This document shows, one piece after another, positions 1-7,640 of a stretch of 9,906 nucleotides of DNA. The position numbers and the translations under genes were made by a program. This DNA is from an uncultured Curtobacterium sp. (lineage in GTDB: Bacteria; Actinomycetota; Actinomycetes; Actinomycetales; Microbacteriaceae). Every line of letters starts with the position of its first letter. Position 1 is the first letter of the stretch. A model generated the notes under the pieces. The model had not been told where the DNA came from and ran no database searches. It was given only the letters and a program-made list of their open reading frames with translations. The DNA lies in the NCBI GenBank assembly GCA_913774725.1, contig CAJYIG010000171.1:1-9906 (forward strand). The letters run 5' to 3'.

Positions 1-1
1 G

Positions 2-29
2 ATCGTACCCCGCTTCCATGTCCTGTCAA
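2..29 (-). promoter_or_regulatory. Probable leftward promoter of a gene outside the window
   Basis: Read on the minus strand, a perfect TTGACA -35 box (29 to 24) is followed by a 16-base spacer and TACGAT (7 to 2), a good TAnnnT -10 box. This is the most canonical promoter in the window and lies in one of its few AT-richer stretches. It points out of the left edge, so the gene it drives cannot be seen. Nothing rightward starts nearby, and the gene ending at 136 is transcribed toward it. Confidence 0.5.
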
Positions 30-37
30 TTGGACAT
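18..37. promoter_or_regulatory. Inverted repeat over the -35 box, possible operator
   Basis: ATGTCC (18-23) and GGACAT (32-37) form a perfect 6-bp inverted repeat around an 8-base centre. The centre contains the minus-strand TTGACA box at 24-29. A protein bound here would cover the -35 element, as expected for a repressor site. The regulator is unknown, and the repeat is short enough that chance remains possible. Confidence 0.35.
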
Positions 38-135
38 TCTGTCGACGTGACGTTTGGACCGATCCAAGAAACGCCCGATGAGCGCGGGAGCGATCCAACA
101 GCCGACCCGACCGCGAACGGCCGTCGCCGTGCCGC

Positions 136-645
136 TCAGTCGGTGTCGGACGCGCCGTCACCGAGGACGTCGCCGAGCGAGGCCATCCCGGCCCCGTGAT
201 CGGTGTACCGACGCACGGTCCGGCGGGCTGCGGCGCTCGCTGCCCCACCCAGTGCCGGGTTCCGCCGCGCGGCGTCGGCGACGCGGCCCGCGTGCCCCGC
301 GGTCGACAGCAGGACGTTCGCCAGCGCGCGGGCGGCACCGGGCTCCGGGACCCCGGTCACCGTCCAGGCGCTCCGCAGCTGCTCGTCCGGCGTGACCCCG
401 CGACGGGTACCCATCCGGTGCCAGTCGGACAGCGCCCCCTCGGTGCGCTCGGCGGCCCGTTCGAGCTCGCCCGCACGCCGACGCTCGACCGCGCGGACGG
501 CATCGGCCGAGGCGTCGTCCGTCCCGGGCTCGCGCCCCTCGACCGCGGCAGCACGCTGACGGGCAGCGGTGTCGTCACCGCCGGCCTCGGCGATGCGAGC
601 GGCGTGGGCGGCCGCGGCGGCGGCGAGGATCTCGTGGCGGTCCAT
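136..645 (-). CDS. Hypothetical alanine- and arginine-rich protein, 169 aa
   Basis: I do not recognise this protein. It is 169 residues, soluble-looking and mostly helical, with no signal peptide, membrane segment or cysteine. Residues 1-75 are rich in Ala, Arg and Glu and could form long helices or a coiled coil. A more mixed region follows (about 72-112, including SDWHRMGTRRG and TPDEQLRSAW), then an Ala/Arg-rich helix and an acidic tail ending DGASDTD. The ATG at 645 is preferred because a TACCGT -10-like box ends 6 bases upstream, which suggests a leaderless transcript and would explain the lack of a well-spaced ribosome site. A start at 693 would add 16 residues. It diverges from the LysM lipoprotein gene, with about 110 bases between them. 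It is convincing as a gene because its frame shows strong third-position GC bias and a coherent protein composition. Confidence 0.7.
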   Translation of the reverse strand: MDRHEILAAAAAAHAARIAEAGGDDTAARQRAAAVEGREPGTDDASADAVRAVERRRAGELERAAERTEGALSDWHRMGTRRGVTPDEQLRSAWTVTGVPEPGAARALANVLLSTAGHAGRVADAARRNPALGGAASAAARRTVRRYTDHGAGMASLGDVLGDGASDTD

Positions 646-651
646 GCTCCG

Positions 652-657
652 ACGGTA
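652..657 (-). promoter_or_regulatory. -10 box for a probable leaderless transcript
   Basis: On the minus strand TACCGT (657 to 652) fits TAnnnT and ends 6 bases before the ATG at 645, placing the transcription start at or next to the start codon. No clear -35 box is visible. GGAG lies only one base from the ATG, too close to act as a normal ribosome site, which also favours a leaderless start. Confidence 0.4.
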
Positions 658-731
658 GCCGCTCGCACCGACGGCGTGTGCCCCCGGACACATCCCCGTC
701 CGCGCGGCACGTGGTGTCCCGGACCCCGCGG

Positions 732-737
732 TAGCAT
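732..737 (+). promoter_or_regulatory. -10 box for the LysM lipoprotein gene
   Basis: TAGCAT fits the actinobacterial TAnnnT -10 pattern and lies 19 bases upstream of the ATG at 757, leaving room for a short leader carrying the ribosome site. No good -35 hexamer is found 16-18 bases upstream, so the call rests on the -10 box and its position. Confidence 0.35.
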
Positions 738-756
738 CGGGAACCGAGGGGGAATC

Positions 757-1662
757 ATGAACCGAACCGTCGCGACCGGCGCCACCGCTCTGGTCGTCGC
801 CGTCGCGCTGTCCGGTTGCTCGCTGCTCGGCGGGTCCGACGGAGCGCTCCCGGCGCCCTCGGTCCCGCCGACGGCGAGCCGGATGCCGGCACCGACCGGC
901 ACCGCGACCGAGGACCCGGACGCCGCCCACATCGAGGCCTCGGCGACCCCGCGCGCTCCCACACCGGTCGCGACCGAGGCCGCCGTCCCCGACCCCGTCC
1001 TCACGCCGATCCCGGCCGGGACGGTCCTGACCGAGGGCGACGTCGCGTCGCCGAAGGGCAGCATCCACTTCCACTACCGTGTCGTGGCGGACGGCGACGA
1101 CACCTTCACCGCGCAGTACACCGGCGTGACCTCGTCGCTCCCGGTGCCGATCGGTGTGGGGTTCTTCGAGCGGGAGCGACAGGTCGGTGACGGGTTGACC
1201 TACCCCGGCGTGGGCGACGCGGTGCTCGGCGGTCCGACCCCCGCGCCGGTGTCGAAGGACGTGCCGCTGGACGGATCGGGCGTCGACCCGTCCGGGCTCG
1301 TGACCCTGGTCGTGTCCTCGGCGGCCGACGCCGGGCAGACGGACCTGCCGATCGAGATCGCCGGTGGCAAGGTGCTCGCCGTCGCACCCGTGCGCTGGTC
1401 GGTGCCCCAGCGGCAGACGAACGTGCACCCGGTCGACGGGGGCGCTCGGTCGAACGCCGCCGGCCCGGTCACCGCGACGACGGCCTCCGGGGCGCCGCGG
1501 TCGTACACGGTCGCCCGCGACGACCTGATCGGTGACGTCGCCGCGCGCTTCGGCATCAGCGTCAAGGCGCTCGTCTGGCTCAACGCCGACGTGCAGGTGT
1601 TCGGCGGAGACCAGTACCTCTACGAGGGCACGACGCTCAACCTCGACCCGCTCGCGCGTTGA
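757..1662 (+). CDS. Secreted lipoprotein with C-terminal LysM domain
   Basis: A 301-residue predicted lipoprotein. Residues 1-20 form a signal peptide (MNRT, then a hydrophobic stretch) ending in the lipobox LSGC; Cys21 would be lipidated and anchor the protein to the outer face of the membrane. A linker rich in Pro, Thr and Ala (about 30-87) leads to an unrecognised, probably beta-rich domain (about 88-215). The C-terminus (about 249-298) is a single LysM module: SYTVARDDLIGDVAARFG, then ISVKALVWLNAD and a terminal LYEGTTLNLDP. LysM modules bind N-acetylglucosamine-containing glycans such as peptidoglycan, so it may tether membrane to wall. No catalytic domain is recognised. The ATG follows a GAGGGGG ribosome site at 746-752; longer in-frame starts would lose the signal peptide. 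It is a single gene, converging on pgi. Confidence 0.88.
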   Translation: MNRTVATGATALVVAVALSGCSLLGGSDGALPAPSVPPTASRMPAPTGTATEDPDAAHIEASATPRAPTPVATEAAVPDPVLTPIPAGTVLTEGDVASPKGSIHFHYRVVADGDDTFTAQYTGVTSSLPVPIGVGFFERERQVGDGLTYPGVGDAVLGGPTPAPVSKDVPLDGSGVDPSGLVTLVVSSAADAGQTDLPIEIAGGKVLAVAPVRWSVPQRQTNVHPVDGGARSNAAGPVTATTASGAPRSYTVARDDLIGDVAARFGISVKALVWLNADVQVFGGDQYLYEGTTLNLDPLAR

Positions 1663-1673
1663 CGCGCCGCGCT

Positions 1674-1746
1674 GGCCGAGTCTCGGCCTGAGCGACACGT
1701 GTCGGAGCCGCCCGACCGAGGAGTGTCGCGCACCGCGAGACTCGCC
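1674..1746. repeat. Nested inverted-repeat element in the lysM-pgi convergent gap
   Basis: This stretch contains several nested complementary arms. GAGTCTCG (1678-1685) pairs with CGAGACTC (1736-1743); GCGACAC (1692-1698) pairs with GTGTCGC (1723-1729); GTCGG (1701-1705) pairs with CCGAC (1712-1716). Two local palindromes compete with these: GGCCGAG-T-CTCGGCC (1674-1688), 11 bases after the lipoprotein stop codon, and CGACACGTGTCG (1693-1704). The ends read as terminal inverted repeats of 11-12 bases with one indel. It may be a terminator, a REP-like repeat or a structured RNA; sequence alone does not decide. No ribosome site or plausible gene is seen in it. Confidence 0.5.
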
Positions 1747-1787
1747 TCCGGGCGCAGCAGGCGGGGCGGGCGGGGCGACCACACGCC

Positions 1788-1829
1788 GGACGGGTGGCGC
1801 GGTGCCAGCGGGCACCGCGCCTCCCGTCC
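1788..1829. terminator. 42-bp palindrome, probable bidirectional terminator
   Basis: GGACGGG (1788-1794) pairs with CCCGTCC (1823-1829) and GGCGCGGTGCC (1796-1806) with GGCACCGCGCC (1811-1821). The loop is AGCG and the only mismatch is T1795 against T1822. Such an 18-bp GC stem between two converging stop codons (1662 and 1847), 17 bases beyond the pgi stop, fits a bidirectional terminator; there is no T-tract, as is common in actinobacteria. The outer arms recur in a second 42-bp palindrome at 7801-7842, so this is also a member of a small repeat family. Confidence 0.65.
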
Positions 1830-1846
1830 GCGAGGATCGTGCGTGG

Positions 1847-3556
1847 CTACTCGCCGCGCAGCTCCAGGTACCGGGCGATGAGCGCCTTGGTCGAGGAGTC
1901 CTGCGACGCGAGCGCGTCCTGGTCGCCGTCGACCGCCGGGGCGATCTGCAGCGCGAGCTGCTTGCCGAGCTCGACGCCCCACTGGTCGAACGAGTCGATG
2001 CCCCAGATGGTGCCCTCGGTGAACACGATGTGCTCGTAGAGGGCGATGAGCTGGCCGAGGACGCTCGGGGTGAGCTCCGGCGCGAGGATCGACGTCGACG
2101 GCTTGTTGCCCGTGAAGGTGCGGGCCGCGACGATGCCCTCGTCGGTGGTGCCCTCGGCGCGGACCTCGTCGGCGGTCTTGCCGAACGCGAGCGCCTTCGT
2201 CTGCGCGAAGAAGTTGGCGAGGAACAGCGCGTGGACGTCCTGGCCCGGCTGCACGGCCTTCCCGTCGCCGGACTCGTCCTTGAGCGGACGGGCCGGCTTC
2301 GCGACGGTGATGAAGTCCGCCGGGATCAGGCGGGTGCCCTGGTGGATGAGCTGGTAGAACGCGTGCTGACCGTTCGTGCCCGGCTCGCCCCAGAAGACCT
2401 CGCCGGTGTCCGTCGTGACGGGCGAGCCGTCCCAGCGGACGCGCTTGCCGTTCGACTCCATCGTGAGCTGCTGCAGGTAGGCGGCGAAGCGGTGCAGGTA
2501 CTGCGTGTACGGCAGGACCGCGTGGCTCTGCGCACCGAGGAAGTTCGTGTACCAGACGTTGAGCAGACCCATGAGGACCGGGACGTTCTGCTCGAGCGGC
2601 GTGGTGCGGACGTGCTCGTCGACGGCGTGGAAGCCTGCGAGGAACTGCTGCCAGTTCTCCTTGCCGATCGCGATGACGACCGAGGTTCCGATCGCGGAGT
2701 CGACCGAGTAGCGGCCGCCCACCCAGTCCCAGAAGCCGAAGGCGTTCTCGGGGTCGATGCCGAACGCGGCGACCTTGTCGAGCGCGGTCGAGACGGCGAC
2801 GAAGTGCTTGGCGACGGCGTTCGACTTCTCGTCGTCGGACGCATCGGTCAGGCCGAGGCGCTCCCAGAGCCACTGGCGGGCGAGGCGGGCGTTGGTCAGG
2901 GTCTCGAGCGTGCCGAACGTCTTCGACGCGACGATGAAGAGCGTGGTCTCCGGGTCGAGGTCCGCGGTCTTCTCGTAGATGTCGGCGGGGTCGATGTTCG
3001 AGACGAAGCGCGCCTCGAGCCCCTCCTGCACGTACGGCTTGAGGGCCTCGTAGACCATGACCGGGCCGAGGTCCGAGCCGCCGATGCCGATGTTCACGAC
3101 CGTCTCGATGCGCTTGCCGGTGACACCGGTCCACGAGCCGTCCCGGACCTGCTCGGCGAAGGCGTAGACCTTGTCGAGCGTGGCGTGGACGTCGGCGTCG
3201 ACGTCCTGCCCGTCGACCACGAGGGCGGGCTCGATGCCCTTCGGCCGACGGAGGGCGGTGTGCAGGACGGCGCGGTCCTCGGTCACGTTGATGTGCTCGC
3301 CGGCGAGCATCGCCTCGAAGCGCTCGGCGACGCCGGTGTCCTTCGCGACCTGGAGCAGGGCGCCGAGGATCTCGTCGTCGACGAGGCCCTTCGACAGGTC
3401 GACGGTCAGGTCGGCGGCCTGGAACGTGTAGCGCTCGGCACGACCGGGGTCGCTGTCGAACCAGCCGCGCAGGTCCGGGGTGAAGCCGTCGGCGATGCCG
3501 GCGAGCTTCTTCCAGCCGTCGGTCGATGTGGGGTCGACGGGAGCGGATTCGGTCAC
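1847..3556 (-). CDS. pgi: Glucose-6-phosphate isomerase
   Basis: Cytoplasmic enzyme interconverting glucose 6-phosphate and fructose 6-phosphate in glycolysis and gluconeogenesis, 569 residues, close to the usual length for long-form bacterial enzymes. Both family signatures are present: [12 protein letters not shown] (from about 279) and [14 protein letters not shown] (about 519-532). Expected active-site residues are Glu367 in MESNGK, His398 in GTNGQH and Lys532 in [14 protein letters not shown] (about 211-219) and [11 protein letters not shown] (about 155-165) form the sugar-phosphate site. The GTG start at 3556 is chosen because AGGAGG lies 6 bases upstream; an upstream ATG at 3580 would place that ribosome site inside the gene. 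It has its own intergenic region of about 180 bases after the monooxygenase gene, with two inverted repeats, so it is probably transcribed separately from the copper cluster. Confidence 0.97.
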   Translation of the reverse strand: MTESAPVDPTSTDGWKKLAGIADGFTPDLRGWFDSDPGRAERYTFQAADLTVDLSKGLVDDEILGALLQVAKDTGVAERFEAMLAGEHINVTEDRAVLHTALRRPKGIEPALVVDGQDVDADVHATLDKVYAFAEQVRDGSWTGVTGKRIETVVNIGIGGSDLGPVMVYEALKPYVQEGLEARFVSNIDPADIYEKTADLDPETTLFIVASKTFGTLETLTNARLARQWLWERLGLTDASDDEKSNAVAKHFVAVSTALDKVAAFGIDPENAFGFWDWVGGRYSVDSAIGTSVVIAIGKENWQQFLAGFHAVDEHVRTTPLEQNVPVLMGLLNVWYTNFLGAQSHAVLPYTQYLHRFAAYLQQLTMESNGKRVRWDGSPVTTDTGEVFWGEPGTNGQHAFYQLIHQGTRLIPADFITVAKPARPLKDESGDGKAVQPGQDVHALFLANFFAQTKALAFGKTADEVRAEGTTDEGIVAARTFTGNKPSTSILAPELTPSVLGQLIALYEHIVFTEGTIWGIDSFDQWGVELGKQLALQIAPAVDGDQDALASQDSSTKALIARYLELRGE

Positions 3557-3562
3557 TTCGGT

Positions 3563-3568
3563 CCTCCT
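3563..3568 (-). promoter_or_regulatory. Ribosome binding site that sets the pgi start
   Basis: Minus-strand AGGAGG ends 6 bases before the GTG at 3556. This perfect, well-spaced site decides for the GTG over the in-frame ATG at 3580. Confidence 0.8.
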
Positions 3569-3638
3569 GGGTACCTTCAAGACGTACTGGACCGCGGGTC
3601 ACCGCAGCGCTGCGTCGCGGACCACGTCCGAGCGTAGT

Positions 3639-3672
3639 GCCGTCGGGGTGTCTCCGCGCACAGCCCGACGGC
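3639..3672. repeat. 9-bp inverted repeat upstream of pgi
   Basis: GCCGTCGGG (3639-3647) and CCCGACGGC (3664-3672) are perfectly complementary around a 16-base loop. The repeat lies between the monooxygenase stop and the pgi start, about 83 bases upstream of the GTG. It could be a second terminator stem for the upstream cluster or an operator or leader structure for pgi. No T-tract or clear promoter box lies beside it. Confidence 0.35.
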
Positions 3673-3717
3673 GGTCGCCCACGGGCCGAGCGACGAACCA
3701 CCCGGCTCCGCACCCGT

Positions 3718-3736
3718 CCGAGCGCCGCACGCTCGG
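3718..3736 (-). terminator. Hairpin just after the monooxygenase gene
   Basis: CCGAGCG (3718-3724) and CGCTCGG (3730-3736) form a perfect 7-bp GC-rich stem with a 5-base loop, starting 3 bases past the stop codon at 3740 in the direction of transcription. Position and stem suggest a terminator for the copper-monooxygenase cluster. No T-tract follows, so it may act through structure alone or protect the transcript end. Confidence 0.5.
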
Positions 3737-3739
3737 CGG

Positions 3740-4750
3740 CTAGGGCAGGAGTGCTGCGAGGGCGTCGGTCACCGGGCCGTCGGTCGCCGCCCGCCAGCCC
3801 CGGCCCGCCCACAGGTGGAGTCGGTGCGGGTCCCCGACCGCGGCTGCCTCGCTCCGGATCGGCCGCGTCAGGTGGTGCAGGGCCGGGTACCCGAGCGGGG
3901 CGTCCGGGTGCGCACGGGTGAACGCGTTGGCGAGGCTCCGCGCCGGGCGTCCGGTGAAGGCGCGGGTCACGACCGTCCGGTCGAAGGCCCGGTCGGTGAG
4001 CGCGGCACGGTGGGTGGCGGAGGTGCCGGCCTCGTCGGTCCGCAGCACGGCGGTGCCGACGGCGACGGCGGCCGCACCGGCGTCCAGCTGGGCGCGCACC
4101 GCGTCGGCCGTCCCGAGTCCGCCCGCCGCGACCACGGGCAGCCGCACGGCGGCGGTGACCCGGCGGACCAGGTCCTGCAGCGGCACGGGCGCGGGTGTCG
4201 CTGCCGCGTCGAGGACCGCCGAGTGCCCGCCCGCCGCCTCCCCCTGCACGAGCAGCACGTCGACGCCGCGCTCGGCGGCCGCCCGTGCCTCGGTGACGCT
4301 CGTCACGGACTGCACCGTCAGGACGTCCCGGCGGCGGAACTCGTTGACCACCGACGCAGCCGGGATCCCGAAGGTGAACGACACGACCGGCACCGGGTCG
4401 TCGAGCAGCAGTCCGAGCTTGTCCGACCAGGCGTCGTCGTCCTCGTGCTTCGGGGGCAGCGGGCGCCCGGCGTCCGCCTCGAGCTCGGCGCGGTAGGCCT
4501 CGTACACACCGTCGTCGACCGGCACGGGTGCCGGCACGAACAGGTTCACGCCGAAGGACCCGGTGCCGCTCGACCGGACCGCGGCGACCTGTGCGGCGAG
4601 TGCGTCGGCGTCGAGGTACCCGCCGGCGAGCTGTGCGAGGTGTCCCGCGCGCCCCGCGGCCGACACGAGCGCGGGCGTGCTCGGCCCACCCGCCATCGGC
4701 GCGACGTGGACGGGCGCCGCGGCACCGAGGACACCCGGGAGGGATCGCAT
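3740..4750 (-). CDS. Nitronate monooxygenase family flavoprotein
   Basis: A 336-residue FMN-dependent TIM-barrel protein of the nitronate monooxygenase (2-nitropropane dioxygenase) family; members oxidise alkyl nitronates such as propionate 3-nitronate. Visible family features are an N-terminal APMAGGPSTPALVSA strand-loop (about 17-31), GVNLFVP (67-73), QGEAAGGHSA (169-178) with the expected catalytic His176, and the FMN phosphate loop VAAGGLGTADAV (207-218), followed by AVAVGTAVLRTDE. No signal peptide or membrane segment is seen. The ATG at 4750 has a modest AGGA about 7 bases upstream. The gene starts 51 bases after the copA stop on the same strand and has no obvious promoter of its own, so read-through from the copper operon is likely. 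A copper role is not established for this family. Related FMN proteins include enoyl-reductase FabK, so the exact substrate is uncertain. Confidence 0.85.
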   Translation of the reverse strand: MRSLPGVLGAAAPVHVAPMAGGPSTPALVSAAGRAGHLAQLAGGYLDADALAAQVAAVRSSGTGSFGVNLFVPAPVPVDDGVYEAYRAELEADAGRPLPPKHEDDDAWSDKLGLLLDDPVPVVSFTFGIPAASVVNEFRRRDVLTVQSVTSVTEARAAAERGVDVLLVQGEAAGGHSAVLDAAATPAPVPLQDLVRRVTAAVRLPVVAAGGLGTADAVRAQLDAGAAAVAVGTAVLRTDEAGTSATHRAALTDRAFDRTVVTRAFTGRPARSLANAFTRAHPDAPLGYPALHHLTRPIRSEAAAVGDPHRLHLWAGRGWRAATDGPVTDALAALLP

Positions 4751-4801
4751 GCGCCCATCCTGCCCGCCCTGCCCCGCCCGGAGCCGGAGCGCCCCCGTCC
4801 G

Positions 4802-7069
4802 TCAGTCCGACGGCGTGAAGCGCCGCAGCCGCAGGCTGTTCGTCACCACGAACACGGACGAGAACGCCATCGCCGCACCCGCCAGGACGGGGTTCAGCAG
4901 TCCCGCCATCGCGAGCGGGATCGCCGCGACGTTGTACGCGAAGGCCCAGAAGAGGTTGCCGCGGATCGTCCGGAGCGTCGCCCGCGACAGCCGGACCGCG
5001 TCCGCGACCACGGTGAGGCGACCGCTGACGACCGTGACGTCGCTCGCCGCGATCGCCGCGTCGGTCCCCGCTCCCATGGCGATGCCGAGGTCCGCCGCCG
5101 CGAGTGCCGCAGCGTCGTTCACCCCGTCGCCGACCATCGCGACGGTCCGCCCCTCGGCCTGCAGCCGCCGGACGGTCTCGAGCTTGGACGCGGGGGTCGC
5201 CCTGGCGTGCACGTCGTCGATGCCGACCCGGTCCGCGACGGCGCGGGCGGCACCCTCGTTGTCACCGGTGAGCAGCACCGGACGCAGGCCGAGCCCGACG
5301 AAGCGGCGGACGGCCTCGGGCGCCTCGGGCTTCACGGTGTCGCCCACGACGACCGCGCCGAGCAGGGCACCACCCCGGGCGACGAGGACCGCGGTCCCGC
5401 CGTCCGCCTCGGCAGCACCGACCCGTGCGGCCAGGGCGTCGTCGACACGGACGGCCCAGGCCTCGGCGAGCCACCGGGCGGTACCGACGACGACCACCTC
5501 GCCGTCGACCACGCCCTGCACGCCCGCGCCCGGGGTCGCGGTGAACTGCTCGGCGACCGGGACGTCGAGACCGCGCTCCCGGGCGGCCCGGACGACCGCG
5601 CGGGCCACGGGGTGCTCGGAACCGTCCTCGACCGCGGCGGCCAGCGCGAGCAGTGTCGCGTCAGCGTCGGGCGCGGCACCGATCGGGAGGACCGCCGACA
5701 GGCGCATCTCCCCCGTCGTCACCGTGCCCGTCTTGTCGAGCACGATCGTGTCGACGGCGCGGGTCAGTTCGAGTGCCTGCGGGCCGCCGATCAGGATGCC
5801 GAGCTGCGAACCGCGGCCCGTCCCGACGAGCAGGGCCGTGGGCGTCGCGAGCCCGAGCGCGCACGGGCAGGCGATGATGAGCGTCGCGACGGCGGCGGTG
5901 AACGTGGCGGTCAGGGAACCGCCGGCGACGAGCCAGCCGACGAAGGCGACCACGGCGAGGCCGATGACGACCGGCACGAAGACCGCCGAGACCCGGTCGG
6001 CCAGCCGCTGGACGGCGGCCTTGCCGGTCTGCGCTTCCTCGACGAGACGCCCCATCCGGGCGAGCTCGGTGTCGGCACCGACGGCGGTGACCTCGACCAC
6101 GAGCCGACCCCCGACGTCGATGGTGGCGCCGGTGACGCGGTCGCCCGGACGGACCTCGACGGGGACGGACTCGCCGGTGAGCATGCTGAGGTCGACGGCC
6201 GACGAGCCCTCGCGCACGACGCCGTCACTCGGGATCCGCTCGCCCGGGCGGACGACGACCACGTCGCCGACGACGAGCGAGGCGGCGGGCACGCGACTCT
6301 CGACCGGACCGGACGGCCCGTCGCGGAGGACCGACGCGTCCTTCGCGCCGAGCTCGAGCAGTGCGCGGAGCGCCGCGCCGGAGCGCTGCTTCGCCCGTGC
6401 CTCCATGTACCGCCCGGCGAGGATGAACACGGTCACGGCTGCGGCGACCTCGAGGTAGAGGTCGCTCGCCTCGGGGTCGGACGCGAACCACGAGAAGGTC
6501 ATGTGCATGCCGGGGCGACCGGCGTCACCGAGGAAGAGCGCGTACAGGGACCACCCGAAGGCGGCGAGCACCCCGACACTGACCAGCGTGTCCATGGTCG
6601 CGGCGCCGTGCCGGGCGTTCACCCACGCCGCCCGGTGGAACGGGAGCGCGCCCCAGACGGCGACGGGCGCGGCCAGTGCCAGGGCCGCCCACTGCCAGTT
6701 CGGGAACTGCAGGACCGGCACCATCGAGAGCAGCACGACGGGCACGGCGAGGACCGTCGAGACGGCGAGCCGCTGCCGCAGGGGCGCGGTGGTGTCGTCC
6801 CGGGCGGCGTCGTCGTCCGCATCGACGTCGTTCCCGGCTGCCGGCTGGCGCACGTGCACGGTCGCGCCGTACCCGGCGGCCTCGACGGCCGCCACCAGGG
6901 CAGCCGTGTCGACCGTGCCGGGATCGGTGACCGTGACCTGCGCCTGCTCCGTGGCGTAGTTCACCGTCGCCGAGACCCCCGGCAGCTTGCCGAGCTTCCG
7001 CTCGACGCGGTTCGCGCACGAGGCGCAGGTCATCCCCGTGATGTCGAGCTCGACGACGCCGTCGCTCAC
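4802..7069 (-). CDS. copA: Copper(I)-exporting P-type ATPase CopA
   Basis: A 755-residue P1B-1 ATPase that uses ATP to pump copper(I) out of the cytoplasm. One N-terminal heavy-metal domain carries GMTCASC (12-18; Cys15, Cys18). Eight membrane segments are expected near 101-120, 127-143, 160-180, 204-221, 361-382, 388-410, 705-723 and 728-745. TGES (298-301) marks the actuator domain; CPC (401-403) is the membrane copper site; DKTGT (445-449) holds the phosphorylated Asp445; SEHP (484-487) and GDGVND (647-652) complete the nucleotide and hinge motifs. AYN (711-713) and MAFSS (734-738) are the copper(I)-type signatures of the last two helices, arguing against zinc or cadmium. The GTG start overlaps the copZ stop by 4 bases (GTGA), so translation is probably coupled. 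A GAGG lies about 10 bases upstream, too far to be strong. Transcription is expected to be controlled by CsoR. Confidence 0.96.
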   Translation of the reverse strand: MSDGVVELDITGMTCASCANRVERKLGKLPGVSATVNYATEQAQVTVTDPGTVDTAALVAAVEAAGYGATVHVRQPAAGNDVDADDDAARDDTTAPLRQRLAVSTVLAVPVVLLSMVPVLQFPNWQWAALALAAPVAVWGALPFHRAAWVNARHGAATMDTLVSVGVLAAFGWSLYALFLGDAGRPGMHMTFSWFASDPEASDLYLEVAAAVTVFILAGRYMEARAKQRSGAALRALLELGAKDASVLRDGPSGPVESRVPAASLVVGDVVVVRPGERIPSDGVVREGSSAVDLSMLTGESVPVEVRPGDRVTGATIDVGGRLVVEVTAVGADTELARMGRLVEEAQTGKAAVQRLADRVSAVFVPVVIGLAVVAFVGWLVAGGSLTATFTAAVATLIIACPCALGLATPTALLVGTGRGSQLGILIGGPQALELTRAVDTIVLDKTGTVTTGEMRLSAVLPIGAAPDADATLLALAAAVEDGSEHPVARAVVRAARERGLDVPVAEQFTATPGAGVQGVVDGEVVVVGTARWLAEAWAVRVDDALAARVGAAEADGGTAVLVARGGALLGAVVVGDTVKPEAPEAVRRFVGLGLRPVLLTGDNEGAARAVADRVGIDDVHARATPASKLETVRRLQAEGRTVAMVGDGVNDAAALAAADLGIAMGAGTDAAIAASDVTVVSGRLTVVADAVRLSRATLRTIRGNLFWAFAYNVAAIPLAMAGLLNPVLAGAAMAFSSVFVVTNSLRLRRFTPSD

Positions 7070-7284
7070 CGGGTCACGACCTCGTACCCCGCCTCCGCGA
7101 TCGCGGCGCGCAGGGCCTGGTCGTCGATCGGGCTGTCCGACGTGACGGTGACGGACGACGATCCGCCCGGCACCAGGTCGACGGCGACGTCCGTCACACC
7201 GGTGAGCTCGGAGACCTCCTCGGTCACGCTCGCCACGCAGTGCTCGCAGGTCATCCCGGTCACGGCGACGGTCTCGGTGGTCAT
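7066..7284 (-). CDS. copZ: Copper chaperone CopZ, heavy-metal-associated domain
   Basis: A 72-residue single-domain protein of the heavy-metal-associated fold. GMTCEHC (10-16) supplies the two copper(I)-binding cysteines, Cys13 and Cys16; the rest ([17 protein letters not shown], then AIAEAGYEV near the end) matches the beta-alpha-beta-beta-alpha-beta pattern. It is expected to bind copper(I) in the cytoplasm and hand it to the N-terminal domain or membrane entry site of CopA. The ATG at 7284 has AGGAGG 4 bases upstream (7289-7294 on the plus strand); longer frames upstream run into csoR and lack this site. It begins 31 bases after the csoR stop and overlaps the copA start by 4 bases, a typical csoR-copZ-copA arrangement. 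Confidence 0.93.
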   Translation of the reverse strand: MTTETVAVTGMTCEHCVASVTEEVSELTGVTDVAVDLVPGGSSSVTVTSDSPIDDQALRAAIAEAGYEVVTR

Positions 7285-7315
7285 GGTTCCTCCTCGGGAG
7301 TGGTGGTGGTGTGGG

Positions 7316-7618
7316 TCAGGAGCGGACGAGCCGGGCGATCGCGTCGCTCGCCTCGCGCACCTTCGCGTCGGCGGCGTCACCGCCCTCCGACACGGCCTCG
7401 GCGACGCAGTGACGCAGGTGGTCCTCGAGCAGCGACAGGGCAACCCGTTCGAGCGCCCGGTTCGCCGCGGAGATCTGGGTGAGCACGTCGATGCAGTACG
7501 TCTCGTCCTCGACCATGCGGGCGATCCCGCGCACCTGCCCCTCCGCGCGGCGCAGCCGCTTGAGCAGGTCGTCCTTGTCCTCGATGTACCCGACGTGTGC
7601 GTGCTGTGCGTTCGGCAT
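7316..7618 (-). CDS. csoR: Copper-sensing repressor CsoR
   Basis: A 100-residue all-helical regulator of the CsoR/RcnR family. Apo-CsoR binds DNA and represses copper efflux genes; copper(I) binding releases it. The metal site is complete: Cys42 in TYCIDVLTQ, His67 and Cys71 in EDHLRHC, with the same 25- and 4-residue spacing as Cys36-His61-Cys65 of the Mycobacterium tuberculosis protein. LLKRLRRAEGQVRGI (18-32) is the typical conserved basic first helix. These residues argue for copper rather than nickel, formaldehyde or persulfide sensing (FrmR, RcnR, CstR). The ATG at 7618 has GGAGG 5 bases upstream. It is the first gene of the leftward operon and has a matching operator 27 bases upstream, so it is probably autoregulated. 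Confidence 0.94.
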   Translation of the reverse strand: MPNAQHAHVGYIEDKDDLLKRLRRAEGQVRGIARMVEDETYCIDVLTQISAANRALERVALSLLEDHLRHCVAEAVSEGGDAADAKVREASDAIARLVRS

Positions 7619-7640
7619 CCCGACCTCCGTCCTGGGGAAC

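Noticed and set aside
646..693. Start at 693 for the 169-residue hypothetical protein
   Set aside because: No better ribosome site, and it would place the probable -10 box inside the gene. It cannot be fully excluded.
196..756. In-frame extension upstream of the lipoprotein gene
   Set aside because: It would bury the signal peptide and lipobox inside the protein; the ATG at 757 has a strong ribosome site and starts a classic lipoprotein signal.
3557..3580. ATG start for pgi at 3580
   Set aside because: The perfect AGGAGG at 3563-3568 would fall inside the gene, and it points to the GTG at 3556.
1532..3812. Open frames of 701 (plus) and 730 (minus) codons over pgi
   Set aside because: Both are shadows of pgi in other frames, with compositions typical of GC-rich noise; pgi has full catalytic motifs in its own frame.
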